DNA of 64,000 nucleotides from Sabellastarte sp. h YS-2021 (Eukaryota > Annelida > Polychaeta > Sabellida > Sabellidae). Below, piece by piece: positions 48,201-60,200 of this stretch. How positions within the stretch are numbered: the first letter of the stretch is position 1; every line of letters starts with the position of its first letter. The notes under the pieces were generated by a model. The model was given only the letters and a program-made list of their open reading frames with translations, was not told the origin of the DNA and did no database searches. Location: positions 34,866,040 through 34,930,039 of the forward strand of contig OZ024936.1 in the NCBI GenBank assembly GCA_964017235.1, in the 5' to 3' direction. Made by a program: the position numbers and the translations under genes.

Positions 48201-51200
48201 AGAAATATGAAGAAATGACAAGCTTCCATTTCATATTTTGGCCACTTTAATTGCGATGTCGTAAAGAGAAAACGTCCATGTTTGTTTGTGATGTACAAAA
48301 ACGCGGAGTCCTGGAATCGGTACGGTTTTGCATTGGCAACCTCCCGATGTACATATTTTTCATACCGACCCATCCCTACTTTCTTTCATCCAGCATTTCA
48401 ATACAAGGATACGTTTATGTAATCAGATCAAATTTTGGTGTCTTCCACATCATCCTGTACTAGGGCAGGGTCGGTAGCATATTTTTCATTTCGGTATCCC
48501 GCCAAAGTGAAACCATACCGATTCCGGGATTCCGAAAGAAGAAATTTTGTTCTTACACCCAATCGAATAAGCCCTGACCAACCGGAAGTAAGATTCGCGA
48601 AAAGAAAACATTGAAGTTCTGAAAGAAATCACTATAAAATGCTAAAATATATAAAAAATATGGGATAAAAGTTTGTAATTTCTTCAGATTTGAGGTTTGT
48701 TTCTAATAGTTTATGTTTTCTCACAATATTATATACTGACATTCGAAATACCGGCTGTAAAGTGTCCCCACGGTGTTGAAGTAAATTGTTCTCGATACCG
48801 GTGTTACCGACCCTGCCCTATCCTGTACTGTGACTGGAACCTTGTGCGTGGGTCTACTTACTGGTAGTTTCTGGCATGTTCATCTTCTCTAGTGGTCTCG
48901 GTACATGTCTCTTTCATCCCACAAAGCACATAAAATGTCTTTGATTTTAAAGCTTTGGTCATGCAGAAGTCATGGAAAAGTCATGGAAAAAAATATTGAA
49001 ATTTAGTGGATACACCCTGTGTAAAAACCATTAATGCAAAATAACATTATTACTATTATTATTAAATCTGCATTTGTCATCCATTTTTCATATTAAATAT
49101 TTTCAAACCTGTTTAACCTACTAATGCATTGCACACATCATTAGAAAGATATTTATACACTGTTTCTTTTTGTCTTTGTTTGATCAAAATCCATGCAGAA
49201 ATAAGGGAGATATCATAGGTTGCAAATTTAAAGTGAGAGTAAATTATTTGTGAACAAATACTTGATGACGTCAGAGGCGAACCGTTAATAGTTCTGCACT
49301 CTCATTAGTCGCCACTCAGTGAAGCGTAAATTATACTATTTTACCATACATATAAAATATTGTTAATTTACTGCTAGTACTGCACACCTATCTAATAATA
49401 ATACTCAATAGTCTATTATTCAGTGATCAGTTGACAACTCGTGTTGTATTGAACTACCTGACTTTTTAGCCTGTGTACTTTGCATTGTAGGTGCAGAGAC
49501 AGAGGGAGAATCAATCAGTAACTGACAAGCAGGCCAAAGTAGGTCACATTTCTGCGTGTACATACTGTATAATAGGGGTGCGACCGAGCAGTCGACACTC
49601 ACCGAACGAGGCAAATTTCACGAAAATTCGATCCCAATTTCAGGGGTCTACTACTCATGTGCATACAACAACCTATTGAAGCGGTTATGTTTTTTAAGGA
49701 AATAAAAAATAAATAACATACCTTGCTGGCATTAAATCGCAAAATGCACTATTTTTAACATAATATTAAATATATTATATGATGACATCAGCTAATTCAA
49801 GAGATTCAAAGCTTTTATCTTTATATTTTTGTTGTTTACGGGAGCCGCCATATTGGATGTTGTTTCCTGTAATGGTGGATACTAAACTTCGCGAGGGCTC
49901 GATGTCGAGTCGATTTTTTGTCCGCGAGCAATCAACATGAATTATTTGTATTCGTCACACCCTACTATATAAGTAACACCTCTTATACCCATGCCATTTT
50001 GATGTGGTTAATCAGCAGCCGCAAAAGTAAAGCAATTTCTTATGTTAGCACATTAAAACTGGTTTTTACCCCACAGCCCTTAATGGCTGTTGGGGTATTG
50101 TTTTCACCCATGGTGTCCGGATGGTGGGGCGGGCGGCGGGAAATAGTTTGTCCGGGCTGTATCTCAGAAACCGTAAGGTGTAGGAAGTTGATACTTGGTA
50201 GGGACATTGGTTAGGGGGTGTAGCTGTGCAACGTCATGGTCTGACCTTGATTTGACCTTGCTGTAGTGACCTTGAGTTTGAAAATCTTGTCCGGGCTATA
50301 TCTCAGAAACTGTAAGGTGTAGGAAGTTGATACTTGGTAGGGACATTGGTTAGGGGGTGTAGTTGTGCAACGTCATAGTCTGACCTTGATTTGACCTTTG
50401 ACCTTGCTGTAGTGACCTTGACCTATAAAATCTTGTCCGGGCTATATCTCGGAAACCGTAAGGTGTAGGAAGTTGATACTTGGTAGGGATATTGGTTAGG
50501 TGGTGTAGGTGTGCAACGTCATGGTCTGACCTTGATTTGACCTTTGACCTTGCCGTAGTGACCTTGACCTATAAAATGTTGTCCGGGCTATATCTCGGAA
50601 ACTGTAAGGCTTGGGAAGTTGATATTTGGTAGGGATATTGGTTAGGGGGTGTAGGTGTGCAACGTCATGGTGTGACCTTGATTTGACCTTTGACCTTGCC
50701 GTAGTGACCTATAAAATGTTGTCCTGGCTATATCTCAGAAACCGTAAGGTGTAGGAAGTTGATACGTGGTACGGATATTGGTTAGGGGGTGGAGATGTGC
50801 AACGTCATGGTGTGACCTTGATTTGACCTGTGACCTTGCCGTAGTGGCCTTGACCTATAAAATCTTGTCCAGGCTATATCTCAGAAACCGTAAGGTGTAG
50901 GAAGTTGATACTTGGTAGGGATATTGCTTAGGGGGTGTAGGTGTGCAGCGTCATGGTCTGACCTTGATTTGACCTTTGACCTTGCCGTAGTGACCTTGAC
51001 CTATAAAATGTTGTCCGGGCTATATCTCAGAAACCGTAAGGTGTAGGAAGTTGATACTTGGTAGAGACATTGGCTAGGGGGTGTAGGTGTGCAGCATCAT
51101 GGTGTGACCTTGATTTGACCTTTGACCTTGCCATAGTGACCTTGACCTATAAAATCGTCAGGGCTGTATCTCGGAAACCGTAAGGTGTAGGAAGTTGATA

Positions 51201-54200
51201 CTTGGTAGGGACATTGGTTATTGGCTATAGGTGTGTATTATCATGGTGTGACCTTAATTTGACCTTTTACCTTGCCGTAGTGACCTTGACCTTTAAAATC
51301 TTGTTGCACCTTTGGGTCTGTCTTTTGATGCAGATTAAGCAAAAGTCATATTAGAATTTATTAAGAATTTTACTTTCATAACTTCCCATTGTAAGAGATA
51401 GAATTTCATCAAGTGAGCTGCAGATTTTACTCCAACACCACACATAAGCATTCATTAAATGTATTACCACTTCTGTATGCATGGTAATATTCAAACCATC
51501 TAAACCATAATTCGGAAATGCAGATGTATATAAAGAGTGTTGAATTTTAGTTTACTGATTAATGCTGTCATCTTGTCATTGAATTATCTTGTTTTAATAC
51601 TTCATCTTTATACGCATTATCTTTCTTTTAAATATTATTTCTCCATTTAAACATTGTTTGGACCTTTATATAACTGACAGTGGTCTGAAAGTATCCTGAA
51701 GTTTGTACTGGTACAGTACTTCGATATCTCATGGTGTTGAAAATATTTCCCAAGGCTGTGGGGTACGGGCATCTCTGATGCTATTTTTGTGTTTGCTTTA
51801 ATTTGACAAACAACTGTTCTAGTTATACATCTAGTTACTGTATCCATAGACTCTGCAAATGTGCAAACTACCATACATTTTAAAACTCTGTACTTTGCAA
51901 AACCTTGACCTCCATTCCCTCAGCTACCCATCACAATATGACCACTGTAATGTATTGAAAGTAGCGTTGGTATCGAATAATAATATGCATATCGATATCA
52001 AACCATATTTTTGCCTTCTGTATCGATCGATATTGAAATATCGGGTCATGAGATGCTTTCCTTTGGGACAAACTCTTTCGCGAGGTTTAGTATTTCCCGG
52101 AACGTAAACAAATATGGCGTTTCCGCTTTAGCGGTAAGTGAAAGTTTACAAAAATAATATGAAAACCAATGTATTCTTCAAATATTTTCCTTTATTTGAA
52201 TGAAAAACCCCATATTTGTACCTGTTAAGTAGTATATTTCGATATTGATATGGCACTCTACATTATTGATATCGGCAAATTTAGCGTGAATCGATAAATA
52301 TTTCAATATCGATAAACAATACCAGCACTAATTGAAAGTGATGTCAAAAAAAAAAGAAATCAGTTTAATAGCCAGCAATATTGGGCTAAGTGTATGAAAC
52401 CAATGTACTTATTCATTGCAGGTGACTGGCCTGGAAGAACAAGTGAAACTCCTGATTCAGAAAAAGGAGTCACTTCACGCTGAGGTCAGTTTTTGCGTGG
52501 TTGTTTCATATTGAAAACAATAGGAATGTATTTACTTTTCACAGCAATTCTGAACAGGATTGTTGCATCATAAAAATACATGTCCTATTAACATGCTAGA
52601 TTTTATGATTTAGCAAAAAACTGTCAGAAGTTATTTTTAATTCTAAAGTGCTATGTACCAATGCAAACATCTGTACACCATCAAATATATGTTTCCCATC
52701 CAGTTTCTCATATTACAATCAACTTCTTGTCATATGATGAAGGCTTTGTCCTTAAACAAAGAAGTACTTCTACAATATGTGATGTTTGTTGAAATGTCAA
52801 GGGATGACAAAAATCCCAGGTGACAGGCTAAATATCAATATAAAATGCATTTCATGGCTTTTCACTGTATAATTAATATGCATAATATTGTATTTTATGT
52901 ATAAAATGTTGTAATACATAATATATTCTGATAATGTCCTCACTATACAGGTCAGGAAACTGGATGATAAGAACCTTGAAGTGGAGGAGAGAAACAGGAC
53001 CCTCAGGGTAAAGGTAAAGTATGACACTGTTCTAGTGGAGAACACTTTCTGAAAAACATTGTTGTAAATTTTAAGAGCATGTATGTTTTAATTCCAGCAG
53101 CGATTGTAAGAGCTTCATTCAATTTATTTGCACTTAGATTGACTAAATGTCCTGGAGTTCTGTTATTGGACAAACTCTTAATGAACAAGATTTTCGATTT
53201 TGTGCCTTAGATTGTGTCACATGTGGGACATTAAAGGCTATAAAAATCCATATTAGATTAGATCAGTTATTTAACACTGTAAAATCATATTACAAGTATA
53301 AGTTTGATTGTTTTAAATAAAACCATACGCACCGTGTGGTCAAGAATAGGCACTGTACCTTAATAGACATCAAGCAACTTTCCCACTGGAGTTCAGGGGT
53401 CATACTTTGAACACTGCCTCAAAAGTGGAAGCAGATATTACAATCTCTTCTGAACAATATCAACCAAGTGACTTTGTGTGTTTTGAGGGTCCTAGTTTTC
53501 AGAAACGCTGCTAAATTGTCCATGTCAGATGAATGAGTGTTAAGTGTTGTGCAACTTCAAACAAGTGACTTTTAATATGATGGCTGATGTTTTGTAGGTG
53601 GCTGAACATCTCGACTCAAATATCACATCAGATGAAGTCAGTCACAACCTGCAGAAAAAGGTACTACAAGTATTTTGCAATATTGAGATTTACTACAAAT
53701 TCCTATCATTTTTATACCTGTGTAGATAACCTTGTGCTTTGGAAGTTGCACAGATGCATAAAGACCCTGACAGTTAGCCAATGTAACAGACTCATGTGGT
53801 GGTGATGCTGAGGTAGCACTAAAACAGTCACACTAAACTACACAATAAAATGTGAAGGTTATGTAACAGCAGTAGTTAGAGTAAATGGTACAATATATAC
53901 TGATAACAGGCAAAGTTTCTGCAACAAAAAATGCCTTTAAATGTTTAGAAGTAGACATCAAAATAAACTGCTTAAACAAGGCTTATTTATGTGTGATTTT
54001 TTTGTGTGTGTGTGTGCTTTGACAGTTCAGCGAACAGGAGTTGACTCTGCATACCATTAGGGTTGAGAATGAACAATTGCAAAGAAAGGTAAACCCAAGG
54101 ATAATATACTTTTGATGTGAAAATAATCTCATTTACATATTTTTCACTTTTTCATCCACATCATAATCCTGTTGAATGAATAAAGTTCCTTTTATCTCCT

Positions 54201-57200
54201 AAGTTTTTTTAGCATAAATTGAATAAAATATGCATAATTAATGTTAATGTTGTAAGTTTCTGGAGGCTCAGTCAAACATAAATCTGGTTTCTTGTTTGGT
54301 ATGGTGGTAACAACACTTTCCTGTGATATTTTGGGTGATAGGTTTAAATATCAAGTGATGTGGTGGTAGTATACAGCCAGTTCAGATTCGTTACAAACTG
54401 GTACATAGTCTGCTTTCTTATACCTTTAAAAACTTCACTTGTGAATATGATGTATACAACGTATAATGGGAGCATTCAAAACTCTCAAAAAACTCAATTT
54501 CCTTTGTGAAGGAAAATACCTGTGTGCCAATATTGTGTATGTGAAGAATCTAATGAGGAGGTTTATGGTTACATTACTGTACATCACAACAAATTTGACT
54601 TTTATGGTACAGGTTATCAGAATGATTTAAAGTAATTGAGTTCAATGTCACTTTTTATAGATTATCATTTTTATTGCGTTAATACGTCCTATCCAATGGA
54701 CAATTGCTTTACTGGTCGGCGTGACTGGTCCCGCCAAACGACAAAAAAAGTCATTCTGTATATATTACCTTCAGGACCGGTTAGGGAGTGTACATTTGCA
54801 AGGTGGCGCATCATAGTTCCTTCCTGTCTAGACATGCTGAAGTTATCACGTCTTTTTTGTTTGGCACGTGGAGAGTACAGATGTTTTGAAAAGTGAAGAT
54901 TTTATAAAGACAACTACAAACTTTTAACTTTATTTTATGATAAAGTGACAATTTGGTGTTTTGGAGTATTATGGCGTCCCCTGGACAGAAAAGAGGAAGT
55001 TGTAGGCACATGATGGCACTTTTTGACTCGCACTCTAAATATGTAAGGTGCTGTGAAAAGGGGTTGGGCATAGATCCATGTGTTGAGAAGAAGATCAGTG
55101 AGATTTGTGACAGTTTTATGCCTGAGCAAAAGAAACAACTAGTCACCCCTACATGCAAGAATCAAAATGAGCACCAAAAGAAGGCAAGCTCTACCCCCCT
55201 TATGGGGCAGGTAGAGAGCAAGGGTGACAGTAGTGATAGAGGCGAAACTCCTAAGAGGCCTAAAAAGTCCTCTCACAAATCCCCTTCTAAGAAGATCTCC
55301 AAGGCCGGCAAAACTGCAGACTTCCAATATTCCTGGTCAGAAGTTTTTCAGGACCAATGGAAGCAATCTAGAAGAAAGATGTAGTGGTGTCTGACAGGCC
55401 GTTTATCCCACCAGTGCAGCAGACTACCGGTGTTACCAGTCAGAAGCAGAGTACCAGTGTCACTGGTCAGATGGAGATGAAGAAAGTCACCCAGCCTGTT
55501 GAGGCTCCCGGTGCTGTGAGAGCCACCCAGTCTGTTGAGGTGAGATGCTTTCCCTCTTGCTGCTGGTGACAGTTCCAGCCCCCAGGTCCTGCCAGCTATA
55601 CCTACACCAGTGGTCGACCCAAGGTTCAACACCCAGGTCCCACTGGTGAAGAAACGAGCCATCTCCATTGCCGGTTCTGGTCCTCAGCTGATGAACCGGT
55701 CTCAGATACTGAGCAGTTTAGTGACCACACTTCTGCAAGTCCTGTTGATGAGGAAGGTGAGGTCTCTGACCTGGAGTCTGCTGGTCCAGATTGCTAAGAG
55801 CTGTTAAATTTGAACAATGAACTGAGTGCTGAGCAGATGAACAGAGAGACCATGCGTGGTGTACGTTTTTTTATGGGATGGTCTCAGGTCCCGGAATTTG
55901 ACTCTGCGTCTTCATCACTGGATGACAACTCTTTTGCCAGTTCCGGAACACCACACACCTGCAAAGTATCTGTGAATTTCCGGTAGATGAATGGCTTTGC
56001 AGGAAGTTTGAGAAACTTAATCTCACTGTGCAAGAAGGCTACCCATCACGTTCATCAGAAACTGCAGGGTTGACTAAGGACCAGTTTGTGAAACCACCAA
56101 AGACACTTAAGTGGTACGATTTGCACAGTGAAAAGAAAGACTTTTCCAGAAGCAAATTGTACACTTGGACAAATGAACCGGTACATTTAAACAGTTGCTT
56201 CCAAAGGATTGCCAACCGTTCTCTACCCTCAGCATCTGCCTCCTGGCCAGTATCACAAGAAACACCGAGAAAGTGGGAGCGGGCTGCACGTGACCAGAGT
56301 TACATGGCTAACCAAGCTGCCGGACTCAGCCATTGTCTCACCAAAGTACACGATTCCATGACATCTCAACTTAAGGTTATCATGGGAGACAGAAATAAGG
56401 GAAAGTCTTCAAGAAAACTTCACAAAGCAACTAAAAGAATTGGATTATTTTCCCACCTTCAACCACAGTATCACACAGGCAATGGCTTGTACCATGCATG
56501 ACTTGTCAGAGGGTATTTTTATTAATGTAGCAAACCTAACATTGGCCCGTAGCAACAGTTATCTGGATTTTGTGAAAGCCGGGATTAAACAGGACACAGT
56601 CAGTAGAACTGCTCCCTGTTACATGAGTGCACTTTTGCCGGACCACCTGATCTCAAAAGCTCAGGAAGAGATACGTCACCATGAGGACAAACGTTCTTCT
56701 GATCCGGCCCCATAGAAAATCCAGTGTTTCCACCCTTAAAGCCAGCTAACAGGCAGCAACAGGACTCTGACTGGAACTCCGGTCCACCTGCATTGAAACA
56801 AATTAAGAGGCGTGGACAAAGGTCTATCAGGGGCCTCATCTTATTATCAGCAACCAGCAAAGAGTCAGAAGCAGTATAAATGACAATTACTGTGTAGGTT
56901 GTGTAGCCAGCAATTCAGTGCCTGTACATGTGACCGGCAAAGTGAATTATTCTGTAGATTGTGACTCGCAACAGAGACTGTGTTTGTTTAGAAAGAAAGA
57001 GGGACAGTTTAGTTACAGAGATGGCCAGAAAGAATGACTGTTTGTTTGTGACTGGCAAGAAACAGACGGTAAGAACTTCTTGTCCTGCTGTAAGTCATGT
57101 TCATTTTGCAAACAGGTAACCGCAAAAGAAAGGTGTAAATCCTAATTGTTATTATCATTGTCAAGAAATAAAGCATGTGAATGATGTTTCCTGTAGATCA

Positions 57201-60200
57201 CTTTAGTTCTGTAAAAAAATGTCACAAATGTTCTGTTATTCCAGATCTGTGAGGCCAGATTACACCAGGTTTGGAAAAAAAATGGGCAGCGCTAGGCGTC
57301 AGCCACAAAAATTTAACAGTCCTGAGAGAAGGCTACAAAAAAGGCCTACAATCTCCCCTCCTGGATCCAGCCAAACTTGACCAGGTCCCCAACAATAACA
57401 AGCTGTTATGTAAATCCCAACAGGAACCTGTACCTTTGGAGGCATTGCACCAGCTGTTCAAACAAAAATGCAATAGAGTTGGTCAAAAACCAAGAATCCC
57501 TGGGCTTTTACAACTGACTATTTTTGGTTCCAAAACCAGACAACCGATGGAGACCTATACTGGACCTCAGCACCCTAAACCGATTTTTAAAGCTTGAGTC
57601 AGTCAAATGGAGACCCCAGAGACAATACAAACCCCCCTACATGCAGGGGAGTGGGTAACATCCATAGATTTCAAAGATGCATACTTCCATATACCAATAC
57701 ACAGGCAATCCAGGAAGTACATGCGTTTTCATCTCCAGGGTCGGTCCTACCAGTTCAAAGCACTACCATTTGGTCTTTCCACAGCACCCATGGAGTTTAC
57801 AGTAGTAGTCAAAGAGGCCAAGTTTCTTGCACTGCAAAAGGGTATAAGGATCCACCAGTACCTAGACGACTGGTTGGTCAGAGCCAGATCCCACCAGACT
57901 TGTCTCCAGCATACACAAACCTTGGTAGCACTCTGTCAGGAGCAGAGTCAAACCCAGCCAAGAGCGTTGGCAGACCCTACTAACAAAAATAAGAGACCTC
58001 CTGACTGGTCCGGTGTGCCCGGTCTGGAAGCTAATGTCCCTCATAGGTCACCTGATAGCAACAGAGAAACAAGTACACTTAGGCCGGTTACACATGAGAC
58101 CCATACAGTGGCATCTCAAAAACAACTGGAGCATACCAGAGTCACTAGAAAAGGTGATCCCCATTCCCAAGTCACTCCACCCACATTTAAAATGGTGGCT
58201 GGAGGAAGACAAAGTACTCACAGGTCAACCATTACACCCACTAAAATATGCTCTGCAAATCTTTACAGATGCATCAAAAGAAGGGTAGGTCACTCACTTA
58301 AAAAAGCACATGGCAAGGGGAGAGTGGTCCCTTCCAGAAAGCAAACTACACGTAAATTACCTGGAACTAAAGGCGGTCTTTCTGGCCCTAAAAGAATTCC
58401 AGAATCTCTGTTCAAACAACATGGTCCTCATAACTATAGACAACACAACAGTAGTTGCCTACATAAACAAGGAGGGAGGGATGAAGTCGGGCCCCTTATG
58501 TGCCCTCATGTAGAGAATCCTGACCTGGTGTTCCAGAAAACAGGTTATTGTCAAAGCTTGACACATCCCCAGCTGGCTGAATGTGATAGCAGACAAACTA
58601 TCCAGACTGAGCCGAACCATTCAAACAGAGTGGTCCCACCACCCAGAGTTCTTCCGAGCAATATGTTACCGTTGGAACCAGCCCCAGGTGGATCTGTTTG
58701 CCACTAGGTTCAACAACAAGCTTCCACAATTTGTCTCACCAGTTCCGGACCCCAAGGCATAGGCTGTGGATGCACTCAGCCTGTCATGAGAGGATCTGGA
58801 CCCATATACCTTCCCACCAGCAGCCATCTTGGGCAAAGTGGTGGAGAAGTTGCAGGACTACCCGTGCAACAGGATCATACAGATTGCACCAAGGTGGCCC
58901 AGCATGCCTTGGTTCTGGGACCTAATGACCATTTCCAGTCAGATCCCATTGTGCCTGCCCAATCTGCCCAATCTGGTGATTCAACCAGACCCTACACAGG
59001 AATCTGTCAAATCTGAATCTACATGCTTGGTTCCTAGAGACTCAGCTATCAAGGAGCAGGGCTTTTCTGAGGCAGTGGCAGCAAGAATTGAGGCTCCTCA
59101 AAGAGGATCAGCCAGATCAATCTATGAGGCAAAGTGCACCATTTTTACAAAGTGGTGCCTCAGTAATCAGGTGGACTTCAGGGCACCACCTTTGAAGCCA
59201 TAACTGACTTCCTTCTGTACCAGTTTCAAGACAGGAAGTTATAGCCGGGCACTATTGATGGCTATAGATCAGCCATTGCTGACAAACTGGGGAATTACTC
59301 CAGCAAAGATGAGAATCTTACTTATCTCCTGGATAGCTTCCACAGAGACCGACCCAAGGGTGGACAGAATATATTAACGCAATAAAATTGCAAATTTAAT
59401 AAGTAAATTAAATTTTTAGAAGTTATTACCCTATCCAATGGACACACAAGGCCCTCCCAACCGGCCCCGCTATCAGCTTACTAGGGGGTCTAAATAGGTT
59501 TAGACAATGAAAAAGATGCGATGATGTCAGCATGTCTAGACAGGAAGAACTATGATGCGCCACCTAGCGAATGCACACTTCGTGACCGGTCCTGCTGGTT
59601 ATATATACAGGAAGGCGGTAAAGCAATTGTCCATTGGATAGGGTATTAACTTATAAAAATTTACTTATTAAATTTGCAAAATTGTATTTCATAACTGGAA
59701 TGGATAGTTTAAATGGTAATGAAAGCAGTGCATACTGTTTGATCAGGATTATGCATTCTGAGCCATCATCCAATATTGACGTGCAAAGATGTATATTAGT
59801 ATGGCAATTTTATCTGAAACTATAAACTTACACTGCAAATACCTAAATACCCCGTAAAAATGAAGAAATTGTAAAATTTTATCTTCTGTTTTTGTAGTTT
59901 CTAATGCATTTTGTATCAGAGCTCCCATGTTTTGTTTTGACAAGCTTCACTTCATGTAGCAGTCAGGGATGTGCTAGAACAACACATATTCAGTATCCCA
60001 GATTCAGACTCATTGGTAGTCTAGTAGACATTATATTACCACCCATCCCCACCCCCCAATATCAAGCGATAAGGAAATATTTTTGCATTCAATATCAATG
60101 TTCACTCAGGCAAACAATGTATCCACAAGGCTGCTTTGATGTCACTGAGTGTGTTTTTTTTCTTTTCAGACGATAGATCAGGATGGCCTCTTAGATAAGT

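Larger units (their letters stand above)
54669..59679 (+). mobile_element. DIRS-type tyrosine-recombinase retrotransposon, structurally near complete but broken
   Basis: Inverted terminal repeats at about 54669-54861 and 59511-59679 share CCAATGGACAATTGCTTTAC, ACCGGT-type and AGGTGGCGCATCATAGTT blocks. An internal complementary region lies at 59373-59443. Coding order is gag-like ORF, reverse transcriptase, RNase H and the N-terminus of a tyrosine recombinase, as in DIRS elements, which replicate through circular DNA and leave no target duplication. It sits in a 6-kb intron of the TANGO1-like gene in the same orientation. Multiple stops and frameshifts, and loss of the recombinase catalytic part, make it non-autonomous. 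Confidence 0.88.

Noticed and set aside
50150..51303. CRISPR-like array
   Set aside because: Whole units of about 145 bp repeat without unique spacers in an intron of an animal gene; it is a minisatellite.
57862..58044. Minus-strand frame within the DIRS element
   Set aside because: Antisense shadow of the reverse-transcriptase region.
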